In this document: in pieces, positions 13,211-25,382 of the stretch
How the letters are laid out: the number at the start of each line of letters is the position of its first letter
Numbering within the stretch: position 1 is the first letter of the stretch
From: Hyperoodon ampullatus
Taxonomy: Eukaryota; Chordata; Mammalia; Artiodactyla; Ziphiidae
DNA length: 64,000 nt
Reading direction: 5' to 3'
NCBI GenBank assembly: GCA_949752795.1
Contig: CATKHW010000562.1
Span: 248,001-312,000 of the forward strand
Translations under genes and position numbers: made by a program
Notes under the pieces: generated by a model
Told to the model about the DNA's origin: nothing
The model's input: only the letters and a program-made list of their open reading frames with translations
The model's database searches: none

Positions 13211-14948
13211 ATAAGATATCACTTATGAAGGTCTTGTAAACATGGCTACACATGAACTGAATTAGGAAAGAGAAGAGTCTCACATTTAGAAAACACTCTT
13301 ATGCCTGCTCAAGAGGAAAGGAGAGGTGGGGTGATGCATAAAACCAGAGTTTGATATTAGCACAGGTACTGTTGCATAATCCAAATACAGAATAGACAAA
13401 ACCTACTCTTTCCTCAGTGAATGGGGCTCAACACCCCTATTCCCCGCAGAGTAGTATATCTGACTAGTAAGAATCTTAAAACCTATGTATTGATATGTCT
13501 CCATAAGGTAACCAAGTGTGTCTAGAACGACATAAACACGGCAAAGAGAATCAGCTCAAACCCTCTATAAAAAGGAATTTCAAAACAAAACAAAGAAACA
13601 GTGAAATTCTTACACAATACCTTCAGGGGTTCTGATCAAACTTAGAATGACCCTATCTACAACGACAGCTGGATGTGGCATAAGGCTGGTCACTTGGGAC
13701 TGAGAGGATTGGAGAGATTGGGTGAGAAAATGCAGACCCTTTAAAGCACAAATGCCTGGCACCCATTCCATGGGTCCCAACTCTCCAGGTAGAAGGGAAT
13801 ATCACTACAGTTATAACATGTATGGGAAACCTAGAGAATGGACACCATCTGATGGTGAAAGGTTTCTAAAACTCTACTAATTTTTTTCTCTCCTTGTGCA
13901 CCAGTTTGACATTCCAACTGCTTTAGTATCAATCTCCCAAATTGGAGAGTCAGCACCTTTAACCTCCTGGTTCAGACAGTTGGCACGTTGTGCAGAGGAT
14001 ATAAGGGAAGAGGGAGAAACAATTAGAGACTAGCTGTAGGCATTTGGATGGCCACATGTCACTCTAAATTCCCGTCACGAAGAAGAATTAACAAACTCTG
14101 AGCCAGCCCCCCCAATGGAACCAGTATAGGTCCTGAAGCAAAATTGTGGATTGGCAGTCAGCTCACAAAAACGCGAGTTGGAAAATGGAACTCAGGGGCA
14201 CAGAAATTCACTAACTTGCAGAGTTATAAAGGACTACTCTCTTCCAAAAATCTGTTGAGATAAAGCCATGAGGCGGACTTGAAAATGAGGCAGAAGTGCA
14301 CGAAACAGATTTCCAGAAGTACATTGGAATCGCCTTTAAACACAGGAAAAGCATCACAACTTCGACAATTATGGAATTGTCCATAAAGGGCGCAGGCGTT
14401 TTCTCCTGAATATATTCAGGAGAAAACGCATATGCCCATTTTGGCCAACCAAGCAACCGCACAATGCAAATCTGCACTACAAAGATGTATCACTTCCAAC
14501 CGGTCAAAAGGGACATCCGTAAAATGTGTAAAAACAAGAAAGGCAAGACAGGATCTGGAGAAAAGGGAGCCTTGTTATGCGGAAGGGTGGGATGTAAATT
14601 GCCAACAGCCACTCTGGAGGAGTGCATTGTGTTCCCAAAAAGAAGAAAACAACAGTGCTTCACAACCTAAGGCACTTCCAGTCACGGGAATATACCTTGG
14701 GAAAATTGAAAATCAATAAGACACAGCCACCCCAAAATTTATGGCTGCACTGCTTACAAGAACCTCGACTTCGGGACACCTTATATATCCCAGGAAAGAC
14801 AAAAATGGTAAAGAAATTGTGCTACATACGTATGATGGAATATCCGTCAGCCATGAAGTCAATGTCATAAGGCCAGTAGCAGCATAATGACGGGATTCAT
14901 GTACGATGATTCTAACTGAAATAAGTCACACAGAAAAAGAAACTTATC
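13211..14948 (+). repeat. Satellite monomer 2 (edge subfamily)
   Basis: 1,738 bp. It shares the edge-type variants of monomer 1, including the missing outer left palindrome arm and CATTGGAATCG in place of the interior CGTTGGAATCG. It is therefore a sister copy of monomer 1. Confidence 0.85.
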
Positions 14949-16685
14949 ATAAGATATCACTTATGAAGGGTATATAAACATGGCTACACATGGAATGAAT
15001 TAGGAAAGGGAACAGAGTCTCATATTTAGAAAACACTCTTATGCATGCTTAAGGGGAAAGCAGAGGTGGGGTGATGAATAAAACCAGAGTTTGATATTAG
15101 CACAGTTACGGTTCCATAATCCAAATACAGAATAGACAGGACCTACTACTTCCTCTGTGAACGGGACTCAAAACCCCATATTTCCCGGAGAGGAATATAT
15201 CTTACTAGTAAGAATCTTAAAACCTATGTATTGATATGTCTCCATAAGGGAATCTAGTGTGTCTAGACTGGCATAAACATGGCAGCGAGAATCAGCTCAA
15301 ACACACTAGAAAAGGAAATTCAAAAACAAAACAAAAGACAGGGAAATTCTTTAGAATTCCTTCAGGGTCTCTGATGAAACCTGGAATGACCCTACAAACA
15401 ACGACAGCTGGATGTGGCATAAGGCTGGACACTTGGGACTGAGAGGATTGGTGAGATTGGGTGAGCAAATGCAGACAATTTAAAACAATAATATGTGGCA
15501 CCCATTCCATGGGTCCCAACTCTCCAGGTTGTAGGAACTATTACTACAGCTATAACATGTACGGGAAACCTAGAGAACGGACACACTGTGTATACAAAAG
15601 GTTTCTAAAACTCAAAGAATAGTCCCTCTCCCTGTGCTCCAGTTTGATTTTCCATCTGCTTTACTATCAATCTCCCAACTTGGAGAGACAGCCCCTTTAA
15701 CCTCCTGGTTCGCACAGCTTTCCAATTTGGCAGAGGATGAAAGGGAAGAGGGAGAACCAATGAGAGCGTAGCTGTTAGGCATTTGGACGGGCACATTTCA
15801 CTCTAATTTCCTGGCAGGAAGAGGAATTTACCAAATTCTCAGCCACACTCCGGGAACCAGTATAGGTCGTGAACCAAAATTTTGGACTTTCGGTCAGCTC
15901 ACAAAAAACGAGTTGAAAAATGGAGCTCAGGGGCACAGCAATTCACAAACTGGCCGAGTAATAAAGGACAACTATCCTCCAAAAATCTGTTGAGGGAAGG
16001 CAACGAGGCGGACTTGAAAGCGAGGCAGAATAGCAGGAAACAGATTTCAAGAGGTACGTTGGAATCACCTTTAAAGCACAGGAAGAGGGGCACAACTTCG
16101 ACAATGATGCACTTGGCCAAAAAGGGCGTATGCGTTTTCTCCTGAATATATTCAGGAGAAAACGCATACACACATTTTGGCCAAGCAAGCAAGCGGGCAA
16201 TGCAAATCTGCACTACAGAGAAGTAGCACTTCCCACCGGTCAAAAGGGACATCCACAAAATGTGTAAAAACCAGAAATGCAAGACAGGTCCTGGAGATCA
16301 GGGAGCCTTGTTATGCTGATGGGCGGGATGTAAATTGCCAACTGCCTCTCTGGAGGAGTGCATTGTGTTCCCTAAAACAAGTAAACAACAGAGCTACAGA
16401 GCCAAGGGCACTTCCAGTCTAGGGAATATACCTTGGGAAAACTGAAAATCAATAAGACAGAGCCACCCCAAAATTTAGGGCTGCACTGCTTACCAGGACC
16501 TCAACTTGGGTACACCTTAAATATCCCAGGAAATATAAAAATGGTTCAAAAAATTGTGGTACTTACGTACGACGGAATATCCCTCAGCCATGAAATCAAT
16601 GTCATAAGACCAGTAGCAGCAAAATGGGTGGATTCAGGTACGATGATTCTAAGTGAAATAAGTCACACAGAAAAAGAAACTTATC
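14949..16685 (+). repeat. Satellite monomer 3 (mosaic, edge to interior type)
   Basis: 1,737 bp. The first ~180 bp carries edge-type variants (GTTCCATAATCCAAATACAG). From about 15160 it has interior-type variants (GACTCAAAACCCCATATTTC and, later, the outer palindrome arm CTTGGCCAAAAAGGGCG). The palindrome lies at 16112-16185 with a few mismatches in the right arm. Confidence 0.8.
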
Positions 16686-18424
16686 ATAAGATATCACTTA
16701 TGAAGATCCTGTAAACATGGCTACACTTGAACTGAGTTAGGAAAGAGAAGAGTGTCTCACATTTAGAAAACACTCTTATGCCTGCTTAAGGGGGAAGGAG
16801 AGGTGGGGTGATGCATAAAACCAGAGTTTGATATAAGCACAGGTACCGTTCCAAAAACCAACTATGGAATAGACAAGACCTACACCTTCCTCAGTGAAAG
16901 GGACTCAAAACCCCATATTTCCCGCAGAGGAATATATCAGACTAGTAAGAATCTTAAAACCTATGTATTGATATGTCTCCGTAAGGGAATCAAGTGTGTC
17001 TAGACTGGCATAAACATGGCAGCGAGAATCAGCTCAAACCCACTATAAAAAGGAATTTCAAAAACAAAACAAAAAAACTGGGAAATTCTTTAAAATTCCT
17101 TCAGGGTCTCTGATGAAACCTGGAATGACCCTATCTACAATGATAGCTGGATGTGGCATAAAGCTGGACACTTGGGACTGAGAGGATTGGTGAGATTGGG
17201 TGAGCAAATGCAGACCCTCTAAAGCACAAATGCCTGGCACCCATTCCATGGGTCCCAACTCTCCAGGTTGAAGGGAATATTACTACAGCTATAACATGTA
17301 CGGGAAACCTAGAGAACGGACACACCGTGAATACGAAAGGTTTCTAAAACTCAACGAATAGTCCCTCTCTTGGTGCTCCGGTTTGACTTTCCATCTGCTT
17401 TACTATCAACCTCCCAACTTGGAGAGACAGCCCCTTTAACCTCCTGGTTCGCACAGGTTGCCAATTTGGCAGAGGATGAAAGGGAAGAGGGAGAACCAAT
17501 TAGAGAGTAGCTGTTAGGCATTTGGACGGGAACATATCACTGTAATTTCCCGGCAGGAAGAAGAATTAACCAAAGTCTCAGCCCCCCACCGGGAACCAGT
17601 ATAGGTTCTGAACCGAAATTTTGGACTTGCGGTCAGCTCACCAAAAACGAGTTGAAATATGGAGCTCAGGGGCACAGCAATTCACAGGCTGGCCGAGTAA
17701 TAAAGGACAACTATCGTCCAAAAATCTGTTGAGGGATGGCAACGAGGCGGACTTGAAAGCGTGGCAGAATAGCAGGAAACTGATTTCAAGAGGTACGTTG
17801 GAATCGCCTTTAAAGCACAGGAAGAGGGGCACAACTTCGACAATGATGCACTTGGCTAAAAAGTGCGTATGCGTTTTCTCTTGAATATATTCAGGAGAAA
17901 ACGCATACGCCCTTTTTGGCCAAGCAAGCAAGCGGGCAATGCAAATCTGCACTACAAAGAAGTATCACTTCCCACCGGTCAAAAGGGACATCCACAAAAT
18001 GTGTAAAAACCAGAAAGGCAAGACAGGCCCTGGAGAACTGGGAGCCTTGTTATGCTGATGGGCGGGATGTAAATTGCCACCTGCCTCTCTGGAGGAGTGT
18101 ATTGTGTTCCCTAAAACAAGTAAAGAACAGAGCTACAGAGCCAAGGGCACTTCCTGTCTAGGGAATATACCTTGGGAAAACTGAAAATCAATAAGACAGA
18201 GCCACCCCAAAATTTAGGGCTGCAATGCTTACAAGGACCTCAACTTGGGTACACCTTAAATATCCCAGGAAATATAAAAATGGTTCAAAAAATATTGGTA
18301 CTTACGTACGATGGAATATCCCTCAGCCATTAAATCAATGTCATAAGACCAGTAGCAGCAAAATGGGTGGATTCAGGTACGATGATTCTAAGTGAAATAA
18401 GTCACACAGAAAAAGAAACTTATC
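16686..18424 (+). repeat. Satellite monomer 4
   Basis: 1,739 bp, the first fully interior-type copy. The palindrome at 17851-17924 has substitutions in the left arm and one in the core (CTCTTGAAT). Confidence 0.85.
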
Positions 18425-20164
18425 ATAAGATATCACTTATGAAGATCCTGTAAACATGGCTACACTTGAACTGAGTTAGGAAAGAGAACAGTGTCTCACA
18501 TTTAGAAAACACTCTTTTGCCTGCTTAAGTGGGAAGGAGAGGTGGGGTGCTGCATAAAACCAGAGTTTGGTATAAGCACAGGTACCGTTCCAAAAACCAA
18601 CTATGGAATAGACAAGACCTACACCTTCCTCAGTGAAAGGGACTCAAAACCCCATATTTCCCGCAGAGGAATATATCTGGCTAGTAAGAATCTTAAAACC
18701 TATGTATTGATATGTCTCCATAAGGGAATCAAGTGTGTCTAGACTGGCATAAACATGGCAGCGAGAATCAGCTCAAACCCACTATAAAAATGAATTTCAA
18801 AAACAAAACAAAAAAAACTGGGAAATTCTTTACAATTCCTTCAGGGTCCCTGATGAAACCTGGAATGACCATATCTACAATGACAGCTGGATGTGGCATA
18901 AGGAGGGACACTTGGGACTGAGAGGATTGGTGAGATTGGGTAGGCAAATGCAGACACTTTAAAGCACAAATACCTGGCACCCATTCCATGGGTCCAAACT
19001 CTCCAGGTTGAAGGGAATATTACTACAGCTATAACATGTACGGGAAACCTAGAGAACGGACACACTGTGAATACGAAAGGTTTCTAAAACTCAACGAATA
19101 GTCCCTCTCCTGGTGCTCCGGTTTGACTTTCCATCTGCTTTACTATCAACCTCCCAACTTGGAGAGACAGACCCTTTAACCTCCTGGTTCGCACAGGTTG
19201 CCAATTTGGCGGAGGATGAAAGGGAAGAGGGAGAACCAATGAGAGAGTAGCTGTTAGGCACATGGACGGCCACATATCACTGTTATTTCCCAGCAGGAAG
19301 AAGAATTATCCAAAGTCTCAGTCCCCTACCGGGAACCAGTATAGGTCCTGAACCAAAATTTTGGACTTGCGGTCAGCTCACCAAAAACGAGTTGAAAAAT
19401 GGAGCTCAGGGGCACAGCAATTCACAAACTGGCCGAGTAATAAAGGACAACTATCGTCCAAAAATCTGTTGAGGGAAGGCAACGAGGCGGACTTGAAAGC
19501 GAGGCAGAATAGCAGGAAACAGATTTCAAGAGGTACGTTGGAATCGCCTTTAAAGCACAGGAAGAGGGGCACAACTTCGACAATGATGCACTTGGCCAAA
19601 AAGGGCGTATGCGTTTTCTCCTGAATATATTCAGGAGAAAACGCATACACCCTTTTTGGCCAAGCAAGCAAGCGGGCAATGCAAATCTGCACTACAAAGA
19701 TGTAGCACTTCCCACCGGTCAAAAGGGACATCCACAAAATGTGTAAAAACCAGAAAGGCAGGACAGGCCCTGGAGAACAGGGAGCCTTGTTATGCTGATG
19801 GGAGGGATGTAAATTGCCAACTGCCTCTCTGGACGAGTGCATTGTGTTCCCTAAAACAAATAAAGAACAGAGCTACAGAGCCAAGGGCACATCCAGTCTA
19901 GGGAATATTCCTTGGGAAAACTGAAAATCAATAAGACAGAGCCACCCCAAAATTTAGGGCTGCACTGCTTACAAGGACCTCAACTTGGGTACACCTTAAA
20001 TATCCCAGGAAATATAAAAATGGTTCAAAAAATTGTGGTACTTACGTACGATGGAATATCCCTCAGCCATGAAATCAATGTCATAAGCCCAGTAGCAGCA
20101 AAATGGGTGGATTCAGGTACGATGATTCTAAGTGAAATAAGTCACACAGAAAAAGAAACTTATC
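18425..20164 (+). repeat. Satellite monomer 5 (representative interior copy)
   Basis: 1,740 bp. The L1 3'UTR-like part runs from 18425 to an A-rich tract ending near 18820. Unidentified sequence fills 18823-19590. The palindrome at 19591-19664 has one mismatch. From about 19675 to the end is L1 ORF2-like sequence. Confidence 0.85.
19533..19549 (+). promoter_or_regulatory. CENP-B-box-like 17-mer (representative copy)
   Basis: GTACGTTGGAATCGCCT shares 11 of 17 bases with the human CENP-B box, including the CGTTGGAA core. It has T2, C4, G5, A10, C13 and G14 of the nine essential positions but lacks T3, G15 and G16. It occurs in most interior monomers. Monomers 1 and 2 have CATTGGAATCG instead. 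Binding is unproven and, given the missing positions, may not occur. Confidence 0.3.
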
Positions 20165-20560
20165 ATAAGATATCACTTATGAAGATCCTGTAAACATGGC
20201 TACACTTGAACTGAGTTAGGAAAGAGAACAGTGTCTCACATTTAGAAAACACTCTTATGCCTGCTGAAGGGGGAAGGAGAGGTGGGGTGATGCATAAAAC
20301 CAGAGTTTGATATAAGCACAGGTACCGTTCCAAAAACCAACTATGGAATAGACAAGACCTAAACCTTCCTCAGTGAAAGGGACTCAAAACCCCATATTTC
20401 CCGCAGAGGAATATATCTGACTAGTAAGAATCTTAAAACCTATGTATTGATATGTCTCCGTGAGGGAATCAAGTGTGTCTAGACTGGCATAAATATGGCA
20501 GCGAGAATCAGCTCAAACCCACTATAAAAAGGAATTTCAAAAACAAACCAAAAAAACTGG
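19676..20560 (+). pseudogene. Decayed LINE-1 3' end inside the satellite (ORF2 C-terminus + 3'UTR + A-rich end), representative
   Basis: Aligning by eye, the sequence follows mammalian L1 in order. It has an ATGCAAATC-TGCACTAC stretch (L1: ATGCAAATCAAAACTAC), CACCGGTCAAAAGG (L1: CACACCGGTCAGAA), GGGATGTAAATTGCCAAC (L1: GGGAATGTAAATTGATAC), GCACTGCTTACAA (L1: GCACTATTTACAA), GGAATATCCCTCAGCCAT (L1: GGAATATTACTCAGCCAT) and AAGTGAAATAAGTCACACAG (L1: AAGTGAAGTAAGTCAGACAG), then a 3'UTR-like part ending CAAAAACAAACCAAAAAAAC. It spans the monomer 5/6 boundary because the array phase used here is arbitrary. A plus-strand frame at 19912-20193 keeps ILSEISHTEKETYH, recognisably the last conserved block of L1 ORF2p. 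The same element is present in every monomer. No reverse transcriptase or endonuclease domain remains. Confidence 0.85.
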
Positions 20561-21903
20561 GAAATTCTTTACAATTCCTTCAGGGTCTCTGATGAAACCT
20601 GGAATGACCCTATCTACAATGACAGCTGGATGTGGCACAAGGAGGGACACTTTGGACTGAGAGGATTTGTAAGATTGGGTGAGCAAATGCAGACACTTTA
20701 AATCACAAATACCTGGCACCCATTCCATGGGTCCCAACTCTCCAGGTTGAAGGGAATATTACTACAGCTATAACATGTACGGGAATCCTAGAGAACGGAC
20801 ACACTGTGAATACGAAAGGTTTCTAAAACTCAACGAATAGTCCCTCTCCTGGTGCTCCGGTTTGACTTTCCATCTGCTTTACTATCAACCTCCCAACTTG
20901 GAGAGACAGCCCCTTTAACCTCCTGGTTCGCACAGGTTTCCAATTTGGCAGAGGATGAAAGGGAAGAGGGAGAACCAATGAGAGAGTAGCTGTTAGGCAT
21001 TTGGACGGGCACATATCACTGTAATTTCCCGGCAGGAAGAAGAATTAACCAAAGTCTCAGCCCCCCACCGGGAACCAGCATAGGTCCTGAACCAAAATGT
21101 TGGACTTTCGGTCAGCTCACCAAAAACGAGTTGAAAAATGGAGCTCAGGGGCACAGCAATTCACAAACTGGCCGAGTAATAAAGGACAACTATCGTCCAA
21201 AAATCTGTTGAGGGAAGGCAACGTGGCGGACTTGAGAGCGAGGCAGAATAGCAGGAAACAGATTTCAAGAGGTACGTTGGAATCGCGTTTAAAGCACAGG
21301 AAGAGGGGCACAACTTCGACAATGATGCACTTGGCCAAAAAGGGCGTATGTGTTTTCTCCTGAATATATTCAGGAGAAAACGCATACGCCCTTTTTGGCC
21401 AAGCAAGCAAGCGGGCAATGCAAATCTGCACTACAAAGAAGTATCACTTCCCACCGGTCAAAAGGGACATCCACAAAATGTGTAAAAACCAGAAAGGCAA
21501 GACAGGCCCTGGAGAACAGGGAGCCTTGTTATGCTGATGGGCGGCATGTAAATTGCCAACTGCCTCTCTGGAGGAGTACATTGTGTTCCCTAAAACAAGT
21601 AAAGAACAGAGCTACAGAGCCAAGGGCACTTCCAGTCTAGGGAATATACCTTGGGAAAACTGAAAATCAATAAGACAGAGCCACCCCAAAATTTAGGGCT
21701 GCAATGCTTACAAGGACCTCAACTTGGGTACACCTTAAATATCCCAGGAAATATAAAAATGGTTCAAAAAATTTTGGTACTTACGTACGATGGAATATCC
21801 CTCAGCCATGAAATCAATGTCATAAGACCAGTAGCAGCAAAATGGGTGGATTCAGGTACGATGATTCTAAGTGAAATAAGTCACACAGAAAAAGAAACTT
21901 ATC
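20165..21903 (+). repeat. Satellite monomer 6
   Basis: 1,739 bp. It shares GCAACGTGGCGGACTTGAG with monomer 7, a local neighbour-specific variant. The palindrome at 21330-21403 has one mismatch (ATGTG against CGCAT). Confidence 0.85.
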
Positions 21904-23641
21904 ATAAGATATCACTTATGAAGATCCTGTAAACATGGCTACACTTGATCTGAGTTAGGAAAGAGAACAGTGTCTCACATTTAGAAAACACTCTTATGCC
22001 TGCTTAAGGCGGAAGGAGAGGTGGGGAGATGCATAAACCCAGAGTTTGATATAAGCACAGGTACCGTTCCAAAAACCAACTATGGAATAGACAAGACCTA
22101 CACCTTCCTCAGTGAAATGGACTCAAAACCCCATATTTCCCGCAGAGGAATATATCTGACTAGTAAGAATTTTAAAACATATGTATTGATATGTCTCCGT
22201 AAGGGAATCAAGTGTGTCTACACTGGCATAAACATGGCAGCGAGAATCAGCTCAAACCCACTATAAAAAGGAATTTCAAAACCAAAACAAAAGAACTGGG
22301 AAATTCTTTACAATTCCTTCAGGGTCTCTGATGAAACCTGGAATGAACCTATCTACAATGACAGCTGGATGTGCCATAAGGAGGGACACTTGGGACTGAG
22401 ACGATTGGTGAGATTGGGTGAGCAAATTCAGACCCTTTAAAGCACAAATGCCTGACACCCATTCCATGGGTCCCAACTCTGCAGGTGGAAGGGAATATTA
22501 CTACAGCTATAACATGTACGGGAAACCTAGAGAACGGACACACTGTGAATACGAAAGGTTTCTAAAACTCAACGAATAGTCCCTCTCCTGGTGCTCCGGT
22601 TTGACTTTCCATCTGCTTTACTATCAACCTCCCAACTTGGAGAGACAGCCCCTTTAACCTCCTGGTTCGCACAGGTTGACATTTTGTCAGAGGATGAAAG
22701 GGAAAAGGGAAAACCAATGAGAGAGTAGCTGTTAGGTATTTGAACGGGCACATATCACTGTAATTTCCCGGCAGGAAGAAGAATTAACCAAAGTCTCAGC
22801 CACCCACCGGAACCAGCATAGGTCCTGAACCAATATTTTGGACTTGCGGTCAGCTCGCCAAAAACGAGTTGAAAAATGGAGCTCAGGGGCACAGCAATTC
22901 ACAAACTGGCCGAGTAATAAAGGGCAACTATCGTCCAAAAATCTGTTGAGGGAAGGCAACGTGGCGGACTTGAGCGCGAGGCAGAATAGCAGGAAACAGA
23001 TTTCAAGAGGTACATTGGAATCGCCTTTAAAGCACAGGATGAGGGGCACAACTTCGACAATGATGCACTTGGCCAAAAAGGGCGTATACGTTTTCTCCTG
23101 AATATATTCAGGAGAAAACGCATACGCCCTTTTTGGCCAAGCAAGCAAGCGGGCAATGCAAATCTGCACTACAAAGAAGTATCACTTCCCACCGGTCAAA
23201 AGGGATATCCACAAAATGTGTAAAAACCAGAAAGGCAAGACAGGCCCTGGAGAACAGGGAGCCTTGTTATGCTGATGGGCGGGATGTAAATTGCCAACAG
23301 CCTCTCTGGAGGAGTACATTGTGTTCCCTAAAACAAGTAAAGAACAGAGCTACAGAGCCAAGGGCACTTCCTGTCTAGGGAATATACCTTGGGAAAACTG
23401 AAAATCAATAAGACAGAGCCACCCCAACATTTAAGGCTGCACTGCTTACAAGGACCTCAACTTGGGTACACCTTAAATATCCCAGGAAATATAAAAATGG
23501 TTCAAAATATTGTGGTACTTACGTACGATGGAATATCCCTCAGCCATGAAATCAATGTCATAAGACCAGTAGCAGCAAAATGGGTGGATTCAGGTACGAT
23601 GATTCTAAGTGAAATAAGTCACACAGAAAAAGAAACTTATC
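21904..23641 (+). repeat. Satellite monomer 7
   Basis: 1,738 bp. The palindrome at 23068-23141 has one mismatch in the left arm (GTATACG). Confidence 0.85.
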
Positions 23642-25382
23642 ATAAGATATCACTTATGAAGATCCTGTAAACATGGCTACACTTGAACTGAGTTAGGAAA
23701 GAGAACAGTGTCTCACATTTAGAAAACACTCTTATGCCTGCTTAAGGGGGAAGGAGAGGTGGGGTGATGCATAAACCGAGAGTTTGATATAAGCACAGGT
23801 ACCGTTCCAAACACCAACTATGGAATAGACAAGACCTAAACCTTCCTCAGTGAAAGGGACTCAAAACCCCATATTTCCCGCAGAGGAATATATCTGACTA
23901 GTAAGAATCTTAAAACCTATGTATTGATATGTCTCCGTAAGGGAATCAAGTGTGTCTACACTGGCATAAACATGGCAGCGAGAATCAGCTCAAACACACT
24001 ATAAAAAGGAATTTCAAAAACAAAACAAAAAAAAACTGGGAAATTCTTTACAATTCCTTCAGGGTCTCTGATGAAACCTGGAATGACCCTATCTACAATG
24101 ACAGCTGGATGTGGCATAAGGAGGGACACTTGGGACTGAGACGATTGGTGAGATTGGGTGAGCAAATGCAGACCCATTAAAGCACAAATGACTGGCACCC
24201 ATTCCATGGGTCCCAACTCTCCAGGTTGAAGGGAATATTACTACAGCTATAACATGTACGGGAAACCTAGAGAACGGACACACTGTGAATATGAAAGGTT
24301 TCTAAAACTCAACGAATAGTCCCTCTGCTGGTGCCCCGGTTTGACTTTCCATCTGCTTTACTCTCAACCTCCCGACATGGAGAGACAGCCCCTTTAACCT
24401 CCTGGTTCGCACAGGTTGCCAATTTGGCAGAGGATGAAAGGGAAAAGGGAGAACCAATGAGAGATTAGCTGTTAGGCATTTGAACGGGCACATATCACTG
24501 TAATTTCCCGGCAGGAAGAAGAATTAACCAAAGTCTCAGCCCCCCACCAGGAACCAGCATAGGTCCTGAACAAAAATTTTGGACTTGCGGTCAGCTCACC
24601 AAAAACGAGTTGAAAAATGGAGCTCAGGGGCACAGCAATTCACAAACTGGCCGAGTAATAAAGGACAACTATCGTCCAAAAATCTGTTGAGGGAAGGCAA
24701 CGAGGCGGACTTGAAAGCGAGGCAGAATAGCAGGAAACAGATTTCAAGAGGTACGTTGGAATCGCCTTTAAAGCACAGGAAGAGGGGCACAACTTCGACA
24801 ATGATGCACTTGGCCAAAAAGGGCGTATGTGTTTTCTCCTGAATATATACAGGAGAAAACGCATACGCCCTTTTTGGCAAAGCAAGCAAGCGGGCAATGC
24901 AAATCTGCACTACAAAGAAGTATCACTTCCCACCGGTCAAAAGGGACATCCACAAAATGTGTAAAAACCAGAAAGGCAAGACAGGCCCTGGAGAACAGGG
25001 AGCCTTGTTATGCTGATGGGCGGGATGTAAATTGCCAACTGCCTCTCTGGAGGAGTGTATTGTGTTCCCTAAAACAAGAAAACAACAGAGCTACAGAGCC
25101 AAGGTCACTTCCAGTCTAGGGAATATACCTTGGGAAAAATGAAAATCAATAAGACAGAGCCACCCCAAAATTTAGGGCTGCACTGCTTACAAGGACCTCA
25201 ACTTGGGTACACCTTAAATATCCCAGGAAATATAAAAATGGTTCAGAAAATTGTGGTACTTACGTACGATGGAATATCCCTCAGCCATGAAATCAATGTC
25301 ATAAGACCAGTAGCAGCAAAATGGGTGGATTCAGATATGATGATTCTAAGTGAAATAAGTCACAGAGAAAAAGAAACTTATC
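23642..25382 (+). repeat. Satellite monomer 8
   Basis: 1,741 bp, slightly long because of an extra A in the A-rich tract (24018-24035). The palindrome at 24809-24882 has mismatches, including one beside the centre (GAATATATAC). Confidence 0.85.
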
